Origin: Sindora glabra
Taxonomy: Eukaryota > Streptophyta > Magnoliopsida > Fabales > Fabaceae
DNA: 64,000 nucleotides
Direction of reading: 5' to 3'
Assembly (NCBI GenBank): GCA_020226215.1
Contig: CM035233.1
Location: 71,925,317 to 71,989,316 of the forward strand
Shown: positions 48,760 to 60,200 of the stretch, one piece after another
Numbering within the stretch: position 1 is the first letter of the stretch
Layout: the number at the start of each line of letters is the position of its first letter
Translations under genes and position numbers: made by a program
The notes under the pieces: model-generated
Told to the model about the DNA's origin: nothing
What the model saw: the letters and a program-made list of their open reading frames with translations, nothing else
The model's database searches: none

Positions 48760-49513
48760 AACGTATAACTCCTGGAGATAAATAATATCTGCACGGTAAC
48801 TAACTATTTCTCTTAGCAAATTTTACCTATGATATGGCCAAGAGAGAGCTCATGAAGAGCAGTAACTGTATAAATCATTTGAAGTATATGCTTCAGATAA
48901 TATGTTGTATGATAGAATAGTAAAATTTCTTGAAGATGTTAAGTATCCATCAGTATCTACTTATAGCATCTTATCAACAAATATCAAGTGACGTGGGCTA
49001 GGTGGAGGAGTAGGAATGACGCGAAAAGTTAGTGTTGAGTTACCATGCCCAATAGGAAGTTTTATCTCCACATTAACTATGAGTCACTCAAATCTAAGGA
49101 CGTGATCAATGTCATCAGTAGTTGAGGTATATGTTTTAGATCTTCTAACATCAAACCAAGTTTCTCCACCATTTCTTTGACTAACAGCTACTGGAGATAA
49201 AGGTGCTAACCCATTTGCTAAGCTAATGCTTAATGTAGAATTGGATAAGCTAGTACTGATAACCCTAGAAATAGTACTATTGAAATGCCCAAACAATTCC
49301 TCCTTTCCATTTCCATTTCCATAAACAAAACTTGCAGCACGATCATGTAAAACACGATGATGTTGCCATGCATCTAAAAAGCACTTTGGGGAACAATGAT
49401 AGCTCTTGGCAACAGGTATTTTGGCTTTCACGTAACCTAGGTACTACAATGTGGCCTAATTAGATAGTTGTACACTATAGACAGCAACCTTTTTATCACT
49501 TTGTAAACGATAC
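48760..49513 (-). pseudogene. Decayed CCR4-type deadenylase gene fragment
   Basis: Homology to plant CCR4 proteins (carbon catabolite repressor 4 homologues, cytoplasmic poly(A) exonucleases) runs without a gap. It begins after an acceptor-like TTGGCAG with YRLQSDKKVAV (49513), continues through VKAKIPVAKSYHCSPKCF, AWQHHRVLHDRAAS and GGETWFDVRRSKTYT, and reaches the start of the exonuclease domain, FTILSYNILSEAYTSND, ALSWPYHR, and NLLREIVSYRADI (about 48780). At least four to five in-frame stops break it, although a 115-codon stretch (49084-49431) stays open. The upstream acceptor is retained, so this is not a processed retrocopy. No catalytic domain beyond its first block is present. The open stretch is unlikely to be a gene of its own. 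Confidence 0.8.
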
Positions 49514-51650
49514 CTGCCAATAAAGTGGATCATGTAATATCAAACAATATATGATACAATCCAAAATTTAAAAAGTTCCTACTAAGAAAAGGAGTTTCAT
49601 TAAAAATAAATAGCAAAAAAAAAGCTTCACTCTATTCAAGATGCACACAACCACAACTTCTCACCACAATAAACTTCCACACCAATGTTGTTAAGATCAT
49701 TAATCCTACTTAAGACTAGATGAGGGTTTAAGATCGTAAGTGAGATTAAAAGATCCTATCTATGATATAAAATTATATAAATATGGATTCATATGCTTTT
49801 TAAAACATTACATGTGAGCAAAATACCTCAATCAACATAAAATTAAGTTCTTACATAACTTTTAACATTCTTACAAAAAATAAAATCAAAGGAAAAAATG
49901 TTGAAAATTACAAATAACATGAAACTAAATAGAATAAGATATTTTCAATACATTATACATAAAACTAAACTTCAGCAAATGCAAAAAATATATAAATTTT
50001 TATCAAAATATAATGACACAATTGAGTAAAATGAATATAATTATTTAAAATTTTGATGAATATATATAACTAAAACTAAATATTAATGTTTAATAATTAT
50101 TAATTCATAAAACCAACACTAAATTTAGTAACATGTAGACATTCTTCAATACATTACATTAAGAAATGACAGGCTCTTCCTTGTCATTTTGCTATAGAGT
50201 TCACTATTTCTGGATCCCAGTTTGGCATCAACCTAAAAAAAGGTTTAGATCCCTTCACATGTGAATTGAAGGAGAAAAATTGAAATCAAAGCTTCAGAGC
50301 AGCAAGCAGGAACAATACAATCCTATGTTACACTCACGCCAACATAACATAGAAGGTGGTGGGCTAGTTTTTAATGATGAAGTCCCAACCAATACCACCA
50401 CAAGGTTTAAAAGCAGATTGCATAGGGAGTTGGGCTAGTTTAGTAAGTTGTTTTAGGCCTCAACTGATCCAGACTGCAATACATTTGCTTGGGGAAAAAG
50501 ATAAGAATTTTTTTTCATTTGTTAAGCTTTTTAGTAAGAATAGGAGAAAGATTGGAATTTTTTTTTCTTTTGCTTTTGAGTGAGAACATATCAGTCATTC
50601 AGTGCCACCAATCCTACAATCCAACGGGCAATCTCACTACAATCTAGACAAACATAATTTTTCTCTAGGATTTGATTCATAAGGATGCTTCAAGTTGAAA
50701 ATCATAAGATTGTGTTTTTTCAATTTAAAACATAACCTTGATAACCATGTCTACACTAAAAGAAAGGATCTGTGCCCAGCACATAAGATGGATATCAATT
50801 GTATGCTTATAAATACTAGTACTAAACTAATATCTACCCACAAGATAAAGAGGTAATATGACAATGGCTAATGCAATTGTGCTTTGGCATAAGGAATTAA
50901 TTAATTAGTATAGCAACATTTTAACAATCATCATGAATCGGGAAAAGATAAGATAAAAGATGACAAAAGATGGGATGTACAGGTTTTTATTGTAATGTAT
51001 GACCTTCTGACAACAAGAAATATGACCATTTCAAAATAATCATAAGAAATTCTATCATGGAAATTTATACTTAAATCACTTCAATCAATTTGCAAGGTGT
51101 TGCATGATTTTAGTCTTTGTCCTTAAGTGACAATGAGAACACTGACGAAAGGTAGGCACTATAATAATGAGAAGAAAAAGGACATACAATTTTATGACGA
51201 CAGGTAAATGACTAAATATGGTTAACTACTGCTCACATCATTTCAGAATCCATCCAATGAATACTGTACAGATAGAAGTCCTTAACAAAAATTGGAATAG
51301 CAAACTCAGCACCAAAAATGATTTAAAAATTCATAGATTTGTCATTGGATAGAAAGAACTATAAAAAAAAAAACTAAAGCCAATGACATAAAGAATAGTT
51401 AAAATGGAAAATTAATGCTTAATATCTTGAATAAGGCACAAATTAGTTCTTAAAGGAAAGTTATAATCATAACATCCTATTATCGAAAGGAAGCTTTAAA
51501 CAGAATAAAAAGCTAGGCATCTTACAAATTTTAGAATTGCAGGCATATTTAGAACCAATATGACAAAAAAATCAAAGTTAAACAACAGATTATATAATTT
51601 ATACTTTATAAGCATCTGTTTCATATCCTTTAACATAGAGGTACATGGTA
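49514..51650. other. Intergenic or intronic DNA between two pseudogenes
   Basis: The plus strand is A-rich (minus T-rich), as expected for introns of minus-strand genes. On the minus strand TTTTTTTAG then GTTGATGCCAAACTGGGATC near 50238-50219 looks like an acceptor followed by a short open frame (VDAKLGSRNSELYSK), which I cannot identify. Confidence 0.3.
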
Positions 51651-51653
51651 TAC

Positions 51654-52010
51654 CTCTTCAAACTTGTCAGAATTTTGAGTATCCAATTCACGATCAACCT
51701 CAAGAACAGATGTAGCTTTTATTTAGTGCAATTTGTCCCATTCAATACCTTTAGGCCATAAATGATTTGGGTAACAATACAGACAATCCAGCTATTTAGT
51801 TAAAGTGCAACTGTATCTGAAATTAAATAATAAAATTAGAAAAGAACACAACATAACACCTTCATTTCATCAGCTTATTTAGTGCCAGGCCTATAATCTA
51901 CAGTACATAGGAGTCTACAAATAAAATCCTTTGCCTCCTTAGATAATTTAACGCCTTCTGGAAATTTTAAATAAGTTCTCCAATTTACTATCTACCCAAT
52001 TTAAGGAAGG
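51654..52010 (-). pseudogene. Decayed NDR-type AGC kinase gene fragment
   Basis: Two exons of an NDR (nuclear Dbf2-related) kinase survive. The first, about 52008-51860, encodes VNWRTYLKFPEGVKLSKEAK and DFICRLLCTVDYRPGTK, the end of the kinase C-lobe, with one stop before and one after, and keeps a GT donor (AAGGTGTTA). The second, about 51770-51654, encodes GIEWDKL, a stop, then EVDRELDTQNSDKFEE, the start of the AGC C-terminal extension, and also ends at a GT donor. The diagnostic His-Pro-Trp-Phe block is altered (NHLWPKG). No N-lobe or catalytic loop was found upstream. Dead gene fragment, intron-bearing. Confidence 0.75.
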
Positions 52011-53260
52011 AGATATTGATGAAGAAGTATTGATAGACAAAGTGAAAAGAAAAATACCCTAGAAGTTCTCATCATCACATGCAAACATGTTTTTGTGTGT
52101 AAGAAAAGGAAGATGCAAGACTACCACCAACTAATCCCATATAAGTATATTAGGATCTAAAATTTAAGTTCAAGTAGATGTCAACTGTAAAGTTGTATAA
52201 AAACTAATATTTGAGATCCCAGTATAACAATTTAAGCTTTTTAAAACTTAGAAGCCCAGATGCAGAATCCATAGGATCTATGTCCTATACATGTGCTACA
52301 TTTCAATTTACAAAAAAATTATATCATTATTAACAAAGAAAGCTGCTTATGAATCTTGATCTTACTCAAACATAAAACATATCCACCTACCTGGCAATGC
52401 ATCATTCAAAATATTTAGGCCTAAGCTTTTTTATAGTGGCAGGGACTAGAGTGTGTTAAATGTAGTTATGCTTATGATTCACTGTAGGACTTGGAGATGC
52501 ATATCCATACCTACATTAGCAAGAGTGCATATTACTCAATAATAGAACTTAATTTAAATATAAGTACTTAAATTAAATTACATGATCAATAATAAAAGGA
52601 AAGTCTAAAGTGTTTCACTGCAGCATAGATTGCATACTGTATAATGTCTTGCAACCATAGTGAGCCCAATGGTATTACAAAGATTATTCATTGCCTAGTA
52701 TAAGTAAGACAGAGCCTTTGCATTGATAAAGATGAAGTTTAATAATAAAAGCAATATCATGTGACTCTGAAGCAAACCTCACCGTATATCTTTGAAGTTG
52801 CTCTTTTCATAAGATAAGGCTAAGGCAAAACTGACAAAACTATGGCTTCAAACAATCATTGTATTCTGGTGGAAGAGAGAGAGAGAGATACCATGTCTCA
52901 AACATGTTGGAGGCACCAAGGAAAGTTAAATTCAACAAAAACCAAATCTAAATCACTGTCCACCAAATTAGCAAGCCAACAAGGAAACTTAGATTCAACA
53001 AACATTCCATTGACCATATCGAAAAAATAAAAGAACGATCAAACACATAAATAGACATCCTAATTGTTGGTCCTCATAGAATCTCAGGTGAGTAAACACA
53101 AGAATATTGTGGAATGTAAAAAAAAATAAAAATTAAATGAATAACAGAGAATGGCTTTACTATTTTTAAAATTGTGTCAAGACTTTGTTAGGATTAAGAA
53201 ACTAGAAATTGGGAGCTAAAAATCGGAAGGAAAGAGCTTGGAAAGTGGATTCCAACCTAA
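52011..53260. other. Intergenic, no gene recognised
   Basis: 52900-53005 contains two similar words (AGGAAAGTTAAATTCAACAA and AGGAAACTTAGATTCAACAA). No coding region is supported. Confidence 0.3.
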
Positions 53261-53264
53261 AAGA

Positions 53265-53540
53265 CTAAAGGATTTGAAAGAGGAAGGAGTAGAAGAGAAG
53301 CCATAGGTACAACAGTGTGAGAAGGAGACGCCTCGCGACTATGGCATCGTGGAAAGTCCACGAGCGGCACCGAATGGAGATGTACACAAAGATGAAGATC
53401 GACGAAAGTTGCGCAACAAAGAATGCCGAGGGCGACAGTTTCAGGTAGAGATCATGGTCGACGCGGAGTGCGAGCACACAGGGAGAGGTAGAGATGAAGA
53501 TGGGTTCGAGAGAAGTGTGCTGAGCAAAGGGAAATGATGT
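53265..53540 (-). other. GC-richer island, possible dead first exon
   Basis: This 270-base stretch is much richer in G+C than its surroundings and, on the minus strand, is C/T-rich like a plant leader or first exon. Open frames exist on both strands (70 codons minus, 62 plus) but neither resembles a known protein. It lies 1.3 kb upstream of the NDR kinase remnants on the same strand. Confidence 0.25.
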
Positions 53541-54096
53541 TATTTATGTTAGGGCAAAAAATGAAAAAAAATGTTGAAGGACGATTTACCAAATTCGTTC
53601 AAAAATTTGCACTGAACCAAAAAGCAGCCTAAAAGGAGCGACATGTTAGCATATGATTTGACCATCTATCCATGATGAGTTGCCCATGAATAGTAGCAGG
53701 GTATTGTAGTCCGACCCATAAAGATTTTCATTCTATCTTGTGTTAATAAATTTAAAAATGATCTTTTATGTTTTTTTGGCTTTTATCCTTGGTTTATCTC
53801 TATTGGCTTATAAGCTTTAACATTTTTAGTGTTTGAATTTAATTACTATTTTGTTAATACTTTGTGCGTTAAATGTTATTCTCAGTTAACTATTTCTACT
53901 ACTCATATTAAGTTTCAATTCATACCAATTAAGTAAACTCAAGTTAAGATTTTTTATTTTTCATTTGCTTAATGAGATTTTCAAATGTTGAAAGATATGT
54001 TCATTGGTTGATGTAATCTTTTATTTGATACTTCACTAACTTAAATTTTTTTTTATTTTACATTGCATTTATTTTAAATTGATGTGTATATATTTG

Positions 54097-54596
54097 GGGG
54101 TCGTTTGATTCATGTGGGAAATAAATTCCTGTGGGAAGTTAAATTTCCTAGGAAGTTACTTCCTATGTGAATTTTCCAAGAAGTTCTCAATGTTATTTGA
54201 TTGACATGCAGGAAGTTACATTTCCCAAGAAATAGAAGTTACCTAGGAGGGAGTAGGTAAATGATTTCTCACATTTTGTGGGAAATACAATTTCCTGGGA
54301 AGTGATTTCCCATATTTTGTGGGCAACCAAACAATTTATAGTTTTTTATTTCTTGGGAAATACAACTTCCTACGTTTTTATTGCGAATCAAACAACTCCT
54401 TAATTTTGAGAGTTACCTAGGAGGGAGTAGGTAAATAATTTCCCACATTTTATGGGAAATACAATTTCCTGAGAAGTGATTTTTCATGTTTTGTGGGTAA
54501 CCAAACAATTCACTGTTTTTTATTTCTTGGGAAATACAACTTCCTACGTTTTTATTGTTTTTATTGTGAATCAAACAATCCCTTGATTTTGAGCTT
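54097..54596. repeat. MITE-like element with an internal tandem duplication
   Basis: The left end GGGGTCGTTTGATTCATG is the inverted match of the right end GTGAATCAAACAATCCC. Inside, a unit of about 175 bases is present twice (about 54237-54411 and 54412-54593), each beginning TTACCTAGGAGGGAGTAGGTAAAT and ending with GAATCAAACAA. GTTTGATT-type ends are common in plant class II MITEs. Target duplication not identified. Confidence 0.65.
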
Positions 54597-55021
54597 AAAC
54601 TCATATTAAAAATCTTTAGATTTTGCCACTTATTTAGCTGCAATGTAAGGTATGTGATTTAACTATATATTTTAAAAAGTATATGATTTAACTATAAAAT
54701 ATATATGGTATGTTGATATGTAAGCATATGATTTCACATGAATCCTAGAATCTTAACTTCTGCCGAAACAGTTTGATTATCAAATTTTGAGTGAATATAA
54801 ATTTGATTTAAAAGATAGGACAAGCATTGCGGATGTTTGAGTTATATGTGGTGCTGAAAATTAATTTTGTAACATTATTATCTCATTTCAATTTTTCAGT
54901 TTATTATTTGACTTCCAATTCCTATTGGGTATGCAAGTTCACAAGTATATAATAACTGTAATAAAATAATACGTGTCTGGGTAACGCAGGGGACCTAAAT
55001 TAGTTAGTAGAAAACTTGGGG

Positions 55022-55125
55022 TGCAACTCTGATTTACAAGAATTTGACATCTCCAATAATGATTTCACTAGTGAATTGCGCAAGGCGTCAAATCTGAAAA
55101 TTTCAAAATTGTTGGGTATGAAATA
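55022..55125 (+). pseudogene. Possible leucine-rich-repeat fragment
   Basis: The frame reads SDLQEFDISNNDFTSEL then KASNLKISKLLG, which fits the plant extracellular LRR pattern (LxxFDISNNxFTGxL). It is only about 34 codons, closed by stops on both sides, so it would be a remnant of a receptor-like protein. Short enough to be chance. Confidence 0.35.
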
Positions 55126-56880
55126 ATATTGTCTGCGTGACCTGTAGTCCCATTATCGGTCAAAGTATTTTGCATGCCAACTCCCGAAGCTGCCACATAA
55201 ACAACTACGATTTTGTGCCATCGGTAGCACATTTTGAGCGTGACTACCGATGACTCTCCCTGTGTCCCATAGAATGATGATTACAAGCGCCCGGAGCGGT
55301 TAGGGCCCGACAAAGGAACGGAGCTTGAGCTTACATAATCTGGGGCTCTGCTGTTGTGAAATCTTCACCCCGTTGCGGTGAGGTACTGACAAAGATCGGA
55401 TAAATGCTAATCAAACTAACTTTTATTTATCCAATATCATTTATTTTGAAATAAGATTATGTTAAATTAATGTGCAGCAACTTATGAACTGCGTGAAATA
55501 AAATAAGTTATTCTTTAAGAGAGAAGGAGATTGTTTTATCTTACTTCATGAGAAGTACATGCAGTATTTACATCCAGAAAATGTATTCTTCTGCTTAGGA
55601 ACATATTTTTAATTAAATATAGAAATAGTTTTACTTTAAGTTTTTATTTGTAATATTTCTCATAAAATATAATTAAAAAGGAAGAAAATATTTTATTTAT
55701 TTAATAATTTATTTTTTCTAATACCATAATTCTAGAAATTAACTTTTAACAATAAATAGAAGTAACATATTACTTGTCTTCATAAATATATATACAAAGG
55801 ATATTTTTTATACAGAAAATACTTTTTGATAAAACAAAAAAATATAAATATAAGTTAAAACCATGAATGAGTAACAATTCGGTTCAATTGATTTTGGGTA
55901 TAATTAGCCTCAATCATTTCTGATAGAATTATAATTTAATGTGCTTATATCCGACTATTTGATGTTGTTAAACCCCAATTCAATTTTAGTTTACACTTTT
56001 CAACTCCATTTTTATCACAATACACATTATTATACTACAATGAACATAACATATTTAACAATTTGTATTGTAAGTATATGTTTTCATTCCCTGTATGTCA
56101 TGTTCAATTACATTTATATGTAATAAATATATCATTATCACCGTTCATTAACAATTACATGAAGGATAGATTGAAAGAGAATAAATTTTATCTCAAAATT
56201 AAAATAAATAGTATATGATGAGACCGAGTCGTATAAAAAATTAAAATGTTCTTCTTTATTTTAGTCAAATATAATTTAAATAAATAATAAATTATTTGGT
56301 TGTAAGTAATTGATTATAATAAAAAATTATCAAAAAAATTTAAATTAATCTATTTAAAATTTTCGACCAATTTAAATCAATCAAATAAAAAACAACTTGG
56401 TGGATTAAGTCAGCTTGTATAATTTTATACATCTATCCTTATCTAAAACTATGCTGAACCACGTAAGAGGAAGACATTTTATTATAACTATAATTATATT
56501 TTAATAAAAAGGTTTTAGTTTGTTAATCCAGACTAGCCGTTCATGTCAAATTTACAACTCTTTGCATAACCTATAAAGTTTAATCACCACATGAAAAGAA
56601 CAGTAAATAAAAGTTTCGCAATAATTGTAGTCCATAACCTAATTTTTTATTAACAAAAAAAGAATGGCACGCCGATAGTTGAATAGTTCCGGCAAATTAT
56701 TGATTTAGAAATATTCATAATATATTGCAACGTTTGAGCTGGATGAGTTATTGGCAGAGGTCCGCGTAAAATAAAGTCAGTTTGACTTCAATAATAAGCT
56801 AAATGAAATTTTTTATACTAATTGTATTACTCGTGGTACCACTGTACACGTCACTGTCTCGAGCTCAGCGTCCTACGGAG
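55126..56880. other. Intergenic, with a GC-richer patch and an AT-rich repeat
   Basis: 55130-55400 is GC-richer and contains a perfect inverted repeat ATCGGTAG...CTACCGAT (55223-55257). 55615-55860 resembles the tandem element at 11.9-12.7 kb. No gene. Confidence 0.35.
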
Positions 56881-57059
56881 CTATAATTTAATGAGAGAAA
56901 TTATTATATATTTCATATTCGACTATCATTTCGATAAATAAAAAAATATTAAATTTTATAATTTAAAATATTTTAAAAATAAATATTTAATATATATATA
57001 TTTAGAAAAATTAATAAATAAATAAATAAATAATAAAATCCACGCCTATCATCTATTTA

Positions 57060-57145
57060 TTACATATATATTTAAGGATGGATGATGTGATTGGAACATT
57101 GCACACCCTCATCTTGTGCATCTCATCAACACGGATTTCTTCCCA
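57060..57145 (+). promoter_or_regulatory. Core promoter of the short-chain dehydrogenase gene
   Basis: TATATATTTAAGG at about 57064-57076 lies some 75 bases upstream of the ATG, a normal TATA position for a short leader. A (AAAT)n run precedes it at about 57010-57030. Confidence 0.45.
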
Positions 57146-58049
57146 ATGTCCAAGCCAAGGTATTCTCATCTCATTTTTTGAGATCTATATTTGCCTTAAA
57201 TTCTTCTTCTCAAAAGATCTACAAATTTTACACTGACGCACTTTTTTTATGGTTTTCAGGTTAGAGGGCAAGGTGGCCATTGTCACAGGTGCAGCTGGCG
57301 GGATAGGAGCAGAAGCTGTGAAATTATTTTTGGAAAACGGAGCATGCGTAGTTGCAGCAGATGTCCAAGATGAGTTAGGTAGCCAATTCGCAGCTTCGTT
57401 AGCCTCGGAGAAAGTAAGCTACCACCATTGTGATGTCAGGGATGAGAAACAAGTTGAGCAAACAGTCACTTTTACCTTACAGAAATACGGCAGCTTGGAC
57501 ATCATGTTCAGCAATGCTGGAATCCTGGGCCCAAACATCACTTCTGGCATTCTTGATCTTGATCTGAGCCAATTTGACAACACCATGGCCGTCAACGTCC
57601 GCGGCATGGCTGCATCAATCAAGCACGCCGCTCGGGCCATGGTGGCCGGGAAAATCCCCGGATCCATCATATGCACCGCAAGCGTGGCCGCTACGGTTGC
57701 CGGATGTGGCCCTCACGATTATACTGCTTCCAAGCACGCCATTGTAGGTCTCGTGCGTTCGGCTAGCAGCGAGCTTGGGGCTTTTGGGATCAGAGTTAAC
57801 TGCATTTCACCGTTTGGAGTTGCGACGCGGCTTGCGTGTGATGCGCTGCGTAAGGAGGCAGATGAAGTTGAAGCTTGTACTTGTGCTATTGCCAATTTGA
57901 AAGGTGTTGCGTTGAAGGCTAGCCATATTGCAGAAGCTGCTTTGTTTCTTGCTTCTGATGAATCTGCATATATTAGTGGGCATAACTTGGTGGTGGATGG
58001 AGGATTCACCGCCGTTAACCGCTGCTTTCCTAGCTCTTTGACTTCGTGA
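57146..58049 (+). CDS. Short-chain dehydrogenase/reductase (classical SDR, SDR110C-like)
   Basis: NAD(P)-dependent oxidoreductase with a Rossmann fold. Two exons: 57146-57159 (ATGTCCAAGCCAAG, five residues MSKPR shared with the next exon) and 57260-58049, joined by a 100-base GT-AG intron, give 267 aa. A tiny first exon ending just before RLEGKVAIVTG is the usual gene structure of this plant group. Motifs: cofactor loop TGAAGGIG (14-21), D39 at the end of beta-2 (NAD preference), NAG (90-92), N117, catalytic S146, Y159 and K163 (YTASK), all with normal spacing. Relatives include secoisolariciresinol, xanthoxin, momilactone and borneol dehydrogenases, so the substrate is probably a secondary metabolite but cannot be read from the sequence. 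No targeting signal; cytosolic. An ATG inside the intron (57249) would also open the frame, giving MVF instead of MSKP, but only if the intron is kept. The coding region is much GC-richer than its flanks. Confidence 0.93.
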
Positions 58050-58384
58050 TATATAATTCTCGGAGAATGCAGTTATTGTAACATCATAAGTTTGCATGCT
58101 TCTTCCCAAAGTTTATCTTTATTGTACCCTACATCTGAAGCTTCTTCATATATTATCGGGTGTTGTTTGGCAATCAGACCAAAAGGGACTCATTATTTGA
58201 TTCGGATAGCAAAATACTCCAAATTTACAACGGCTTGCAAAGATATTGTTTAGATAGAGTTTGATGATAGTCAAGGCATAGACTAGTCTTCGCTTTCGAA
58301 CAAAATGACAGAAATAGAATAATTATACCTCATCTTATTCCCAGAAATTCCACTGCAATAAAATTATTAGATTTTTATCTTATA

Positions 58385-58387
58385 TCC

Positions 58388-58426
<39 letters not shown>

Positions 58427-58450
58427 TACACACGTACACATATATACATG
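58385..58450. repeat. (TA)n(CA)n microsatellite
   Basis: CATATATATATATATATATA passes into ACACACACACACATACACAC directly downstream of the SDR gene. Confidence 0.9.
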
Positions 58451-60200
58451 TATATTCAATTATTTAAAAAATAAAAATAAATTACAATTTTACTTAAAAT
58501 GATAAAAGTATAAAATAATATTTTGTTAATTATATATTAATTTATTTTTTAAAATTTAAATTATTTAAATTAATTATATATGACTTTGAACCTAAAATTA
58601 TAATATTTTGTTGATTATGTATAATTTGTAATATTTAAATTTAATTTTTTATTTCTTTTTTATTTATCAGTATTACATATAAATTTGTAATACTAATTTT
58701 AACATTTATATTTTTTTATTTATTTTTTTGTCATTCTCCACAAGTTCTGTTGCTCCATAGCCAGATATGGAGATGAAATGAATTTTGTTTCTGATTACGA
58801 AATATGAAGCAAGAAAATATTTTACCTCAACAATGGGGGCATGGTGTAAGAGCAGATCAGCTACTTATTTTATAGCAAGGAATATAATTAAAAATAAATA
58901 CAAATATAAGTGATACATGCTGAACAATTTTTTTAAAATAAATAGCTGCTTATTTTAACGTAACCCCGATATCATTACAGTTAATTATATAGCTCAGAAC
59001 AGTAGACTTTCCAATTGTGGGTTGTATTTAACAATAGGTGGGTTGGAGCACATGCTGATAGTTAGTTATTTGTTCTTTTGTCAACCAACAATTTAGGGAA
59101 GAAACACTTGAGTTTAATTAACTTCATCAAATTTGAAAGAAGAAATTTTTTTTACACTAGACTCTAAATATAAAGACAGTAACAAGGTCAGAAGCATCAA
59201 GCAAGCATTTAAATACATTGCTGGCGGCCAAAAACGGACAGAGCTGTGAAATATTAATGAAGTCAATCAAATTATTATCGGGTAGAGTAGAATGCCGAAT
59301 ATTCAAGCTAAAAATAAAATTGGTAATTTTGTAAATTTTCAATTGAGCACAAACTCACTATTACAGTAAAATTGCATTTATTTAAAAAGTATTCAAATAC
59401 TTAGTGTAATTGTGTGATAATCTTTCATATACAAGAACTATCTAAATGATAGTACAGAGCATATTTTAAAACATTCAAATGCTTATATATTACATATTTA
59501 AAATACTCACTATCACATTAAACTAAAGAAACACTCAAGTATGGAAGCCCATCACCTAAGATTTTCACTCGGTTGCTTACCTTGCATCGAATGAGAACGC
59601 TGCTACTCATAGGCATACAAAAATAGTATGAAAACCGAAATTTGACATTAGATTCCGAATTTTTTATATTTATTAAATTAAATTTTATAAATTTATGTTA
59701 TCAGATAATTTTTTTATCTATGTTTAAAATTCAACTTCCATATTAGTCTTGCTTTGCATTAAATACTTGACATCAACTTGCTAAGTCTTTATAATATTTT
59801 ACTTTCACTGCTCGCTTCTTTGTTTACTTTGCAAAGGTAAGTAAGTTGCAAATTAACTGCTTGCTTTCTTTGTTTCCTTTCTTATTTCTTTGTTTACTGC
59901 TTGCTTCTTTGGTTTGGCTTGGAATGGAACAAAAAATGATAATAATGATGCAATTTAGTAGGGAATGACTTGAAAATTCAATAACACTTTAGGGGCTTTA
60001 ATTATTAGTTCCTTAGATTATAGAATTAGTATATTAATATGAATTTGCTGGGGCTAATGAATTAATGCATTAGCCTAGTAATATATAATAAATAATAAAT
60101 AATTAATGTGTACATATATATAATATTAAATAACTTTTATAAAATGAATAAATTTATATATTTAATATTGCCAATATATATTGCACAAAGTTAAAGTCAT
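58451..60200. other. AT-rich intergenic, no gene recognised
   Basis: 59815-59920 has repeated TTTGTTTACTGCTTGCTTC-like words. The minus frame at 59157-59342 has no recognisable domain. Confidence 0.35.

Noticed and set aside
53349..53537. Charged plus-strand frame in the GC-richer island
   Set aside because: An opposite frame of similar length exists on the minus strand and neither resembles a protein family; composition alone explains both.
57419..58109. Three minus-strand frames of 85-100 codons under the SDR gene
   Set aside because: They are shadows of a GC-richer coding exon on the plus strand.
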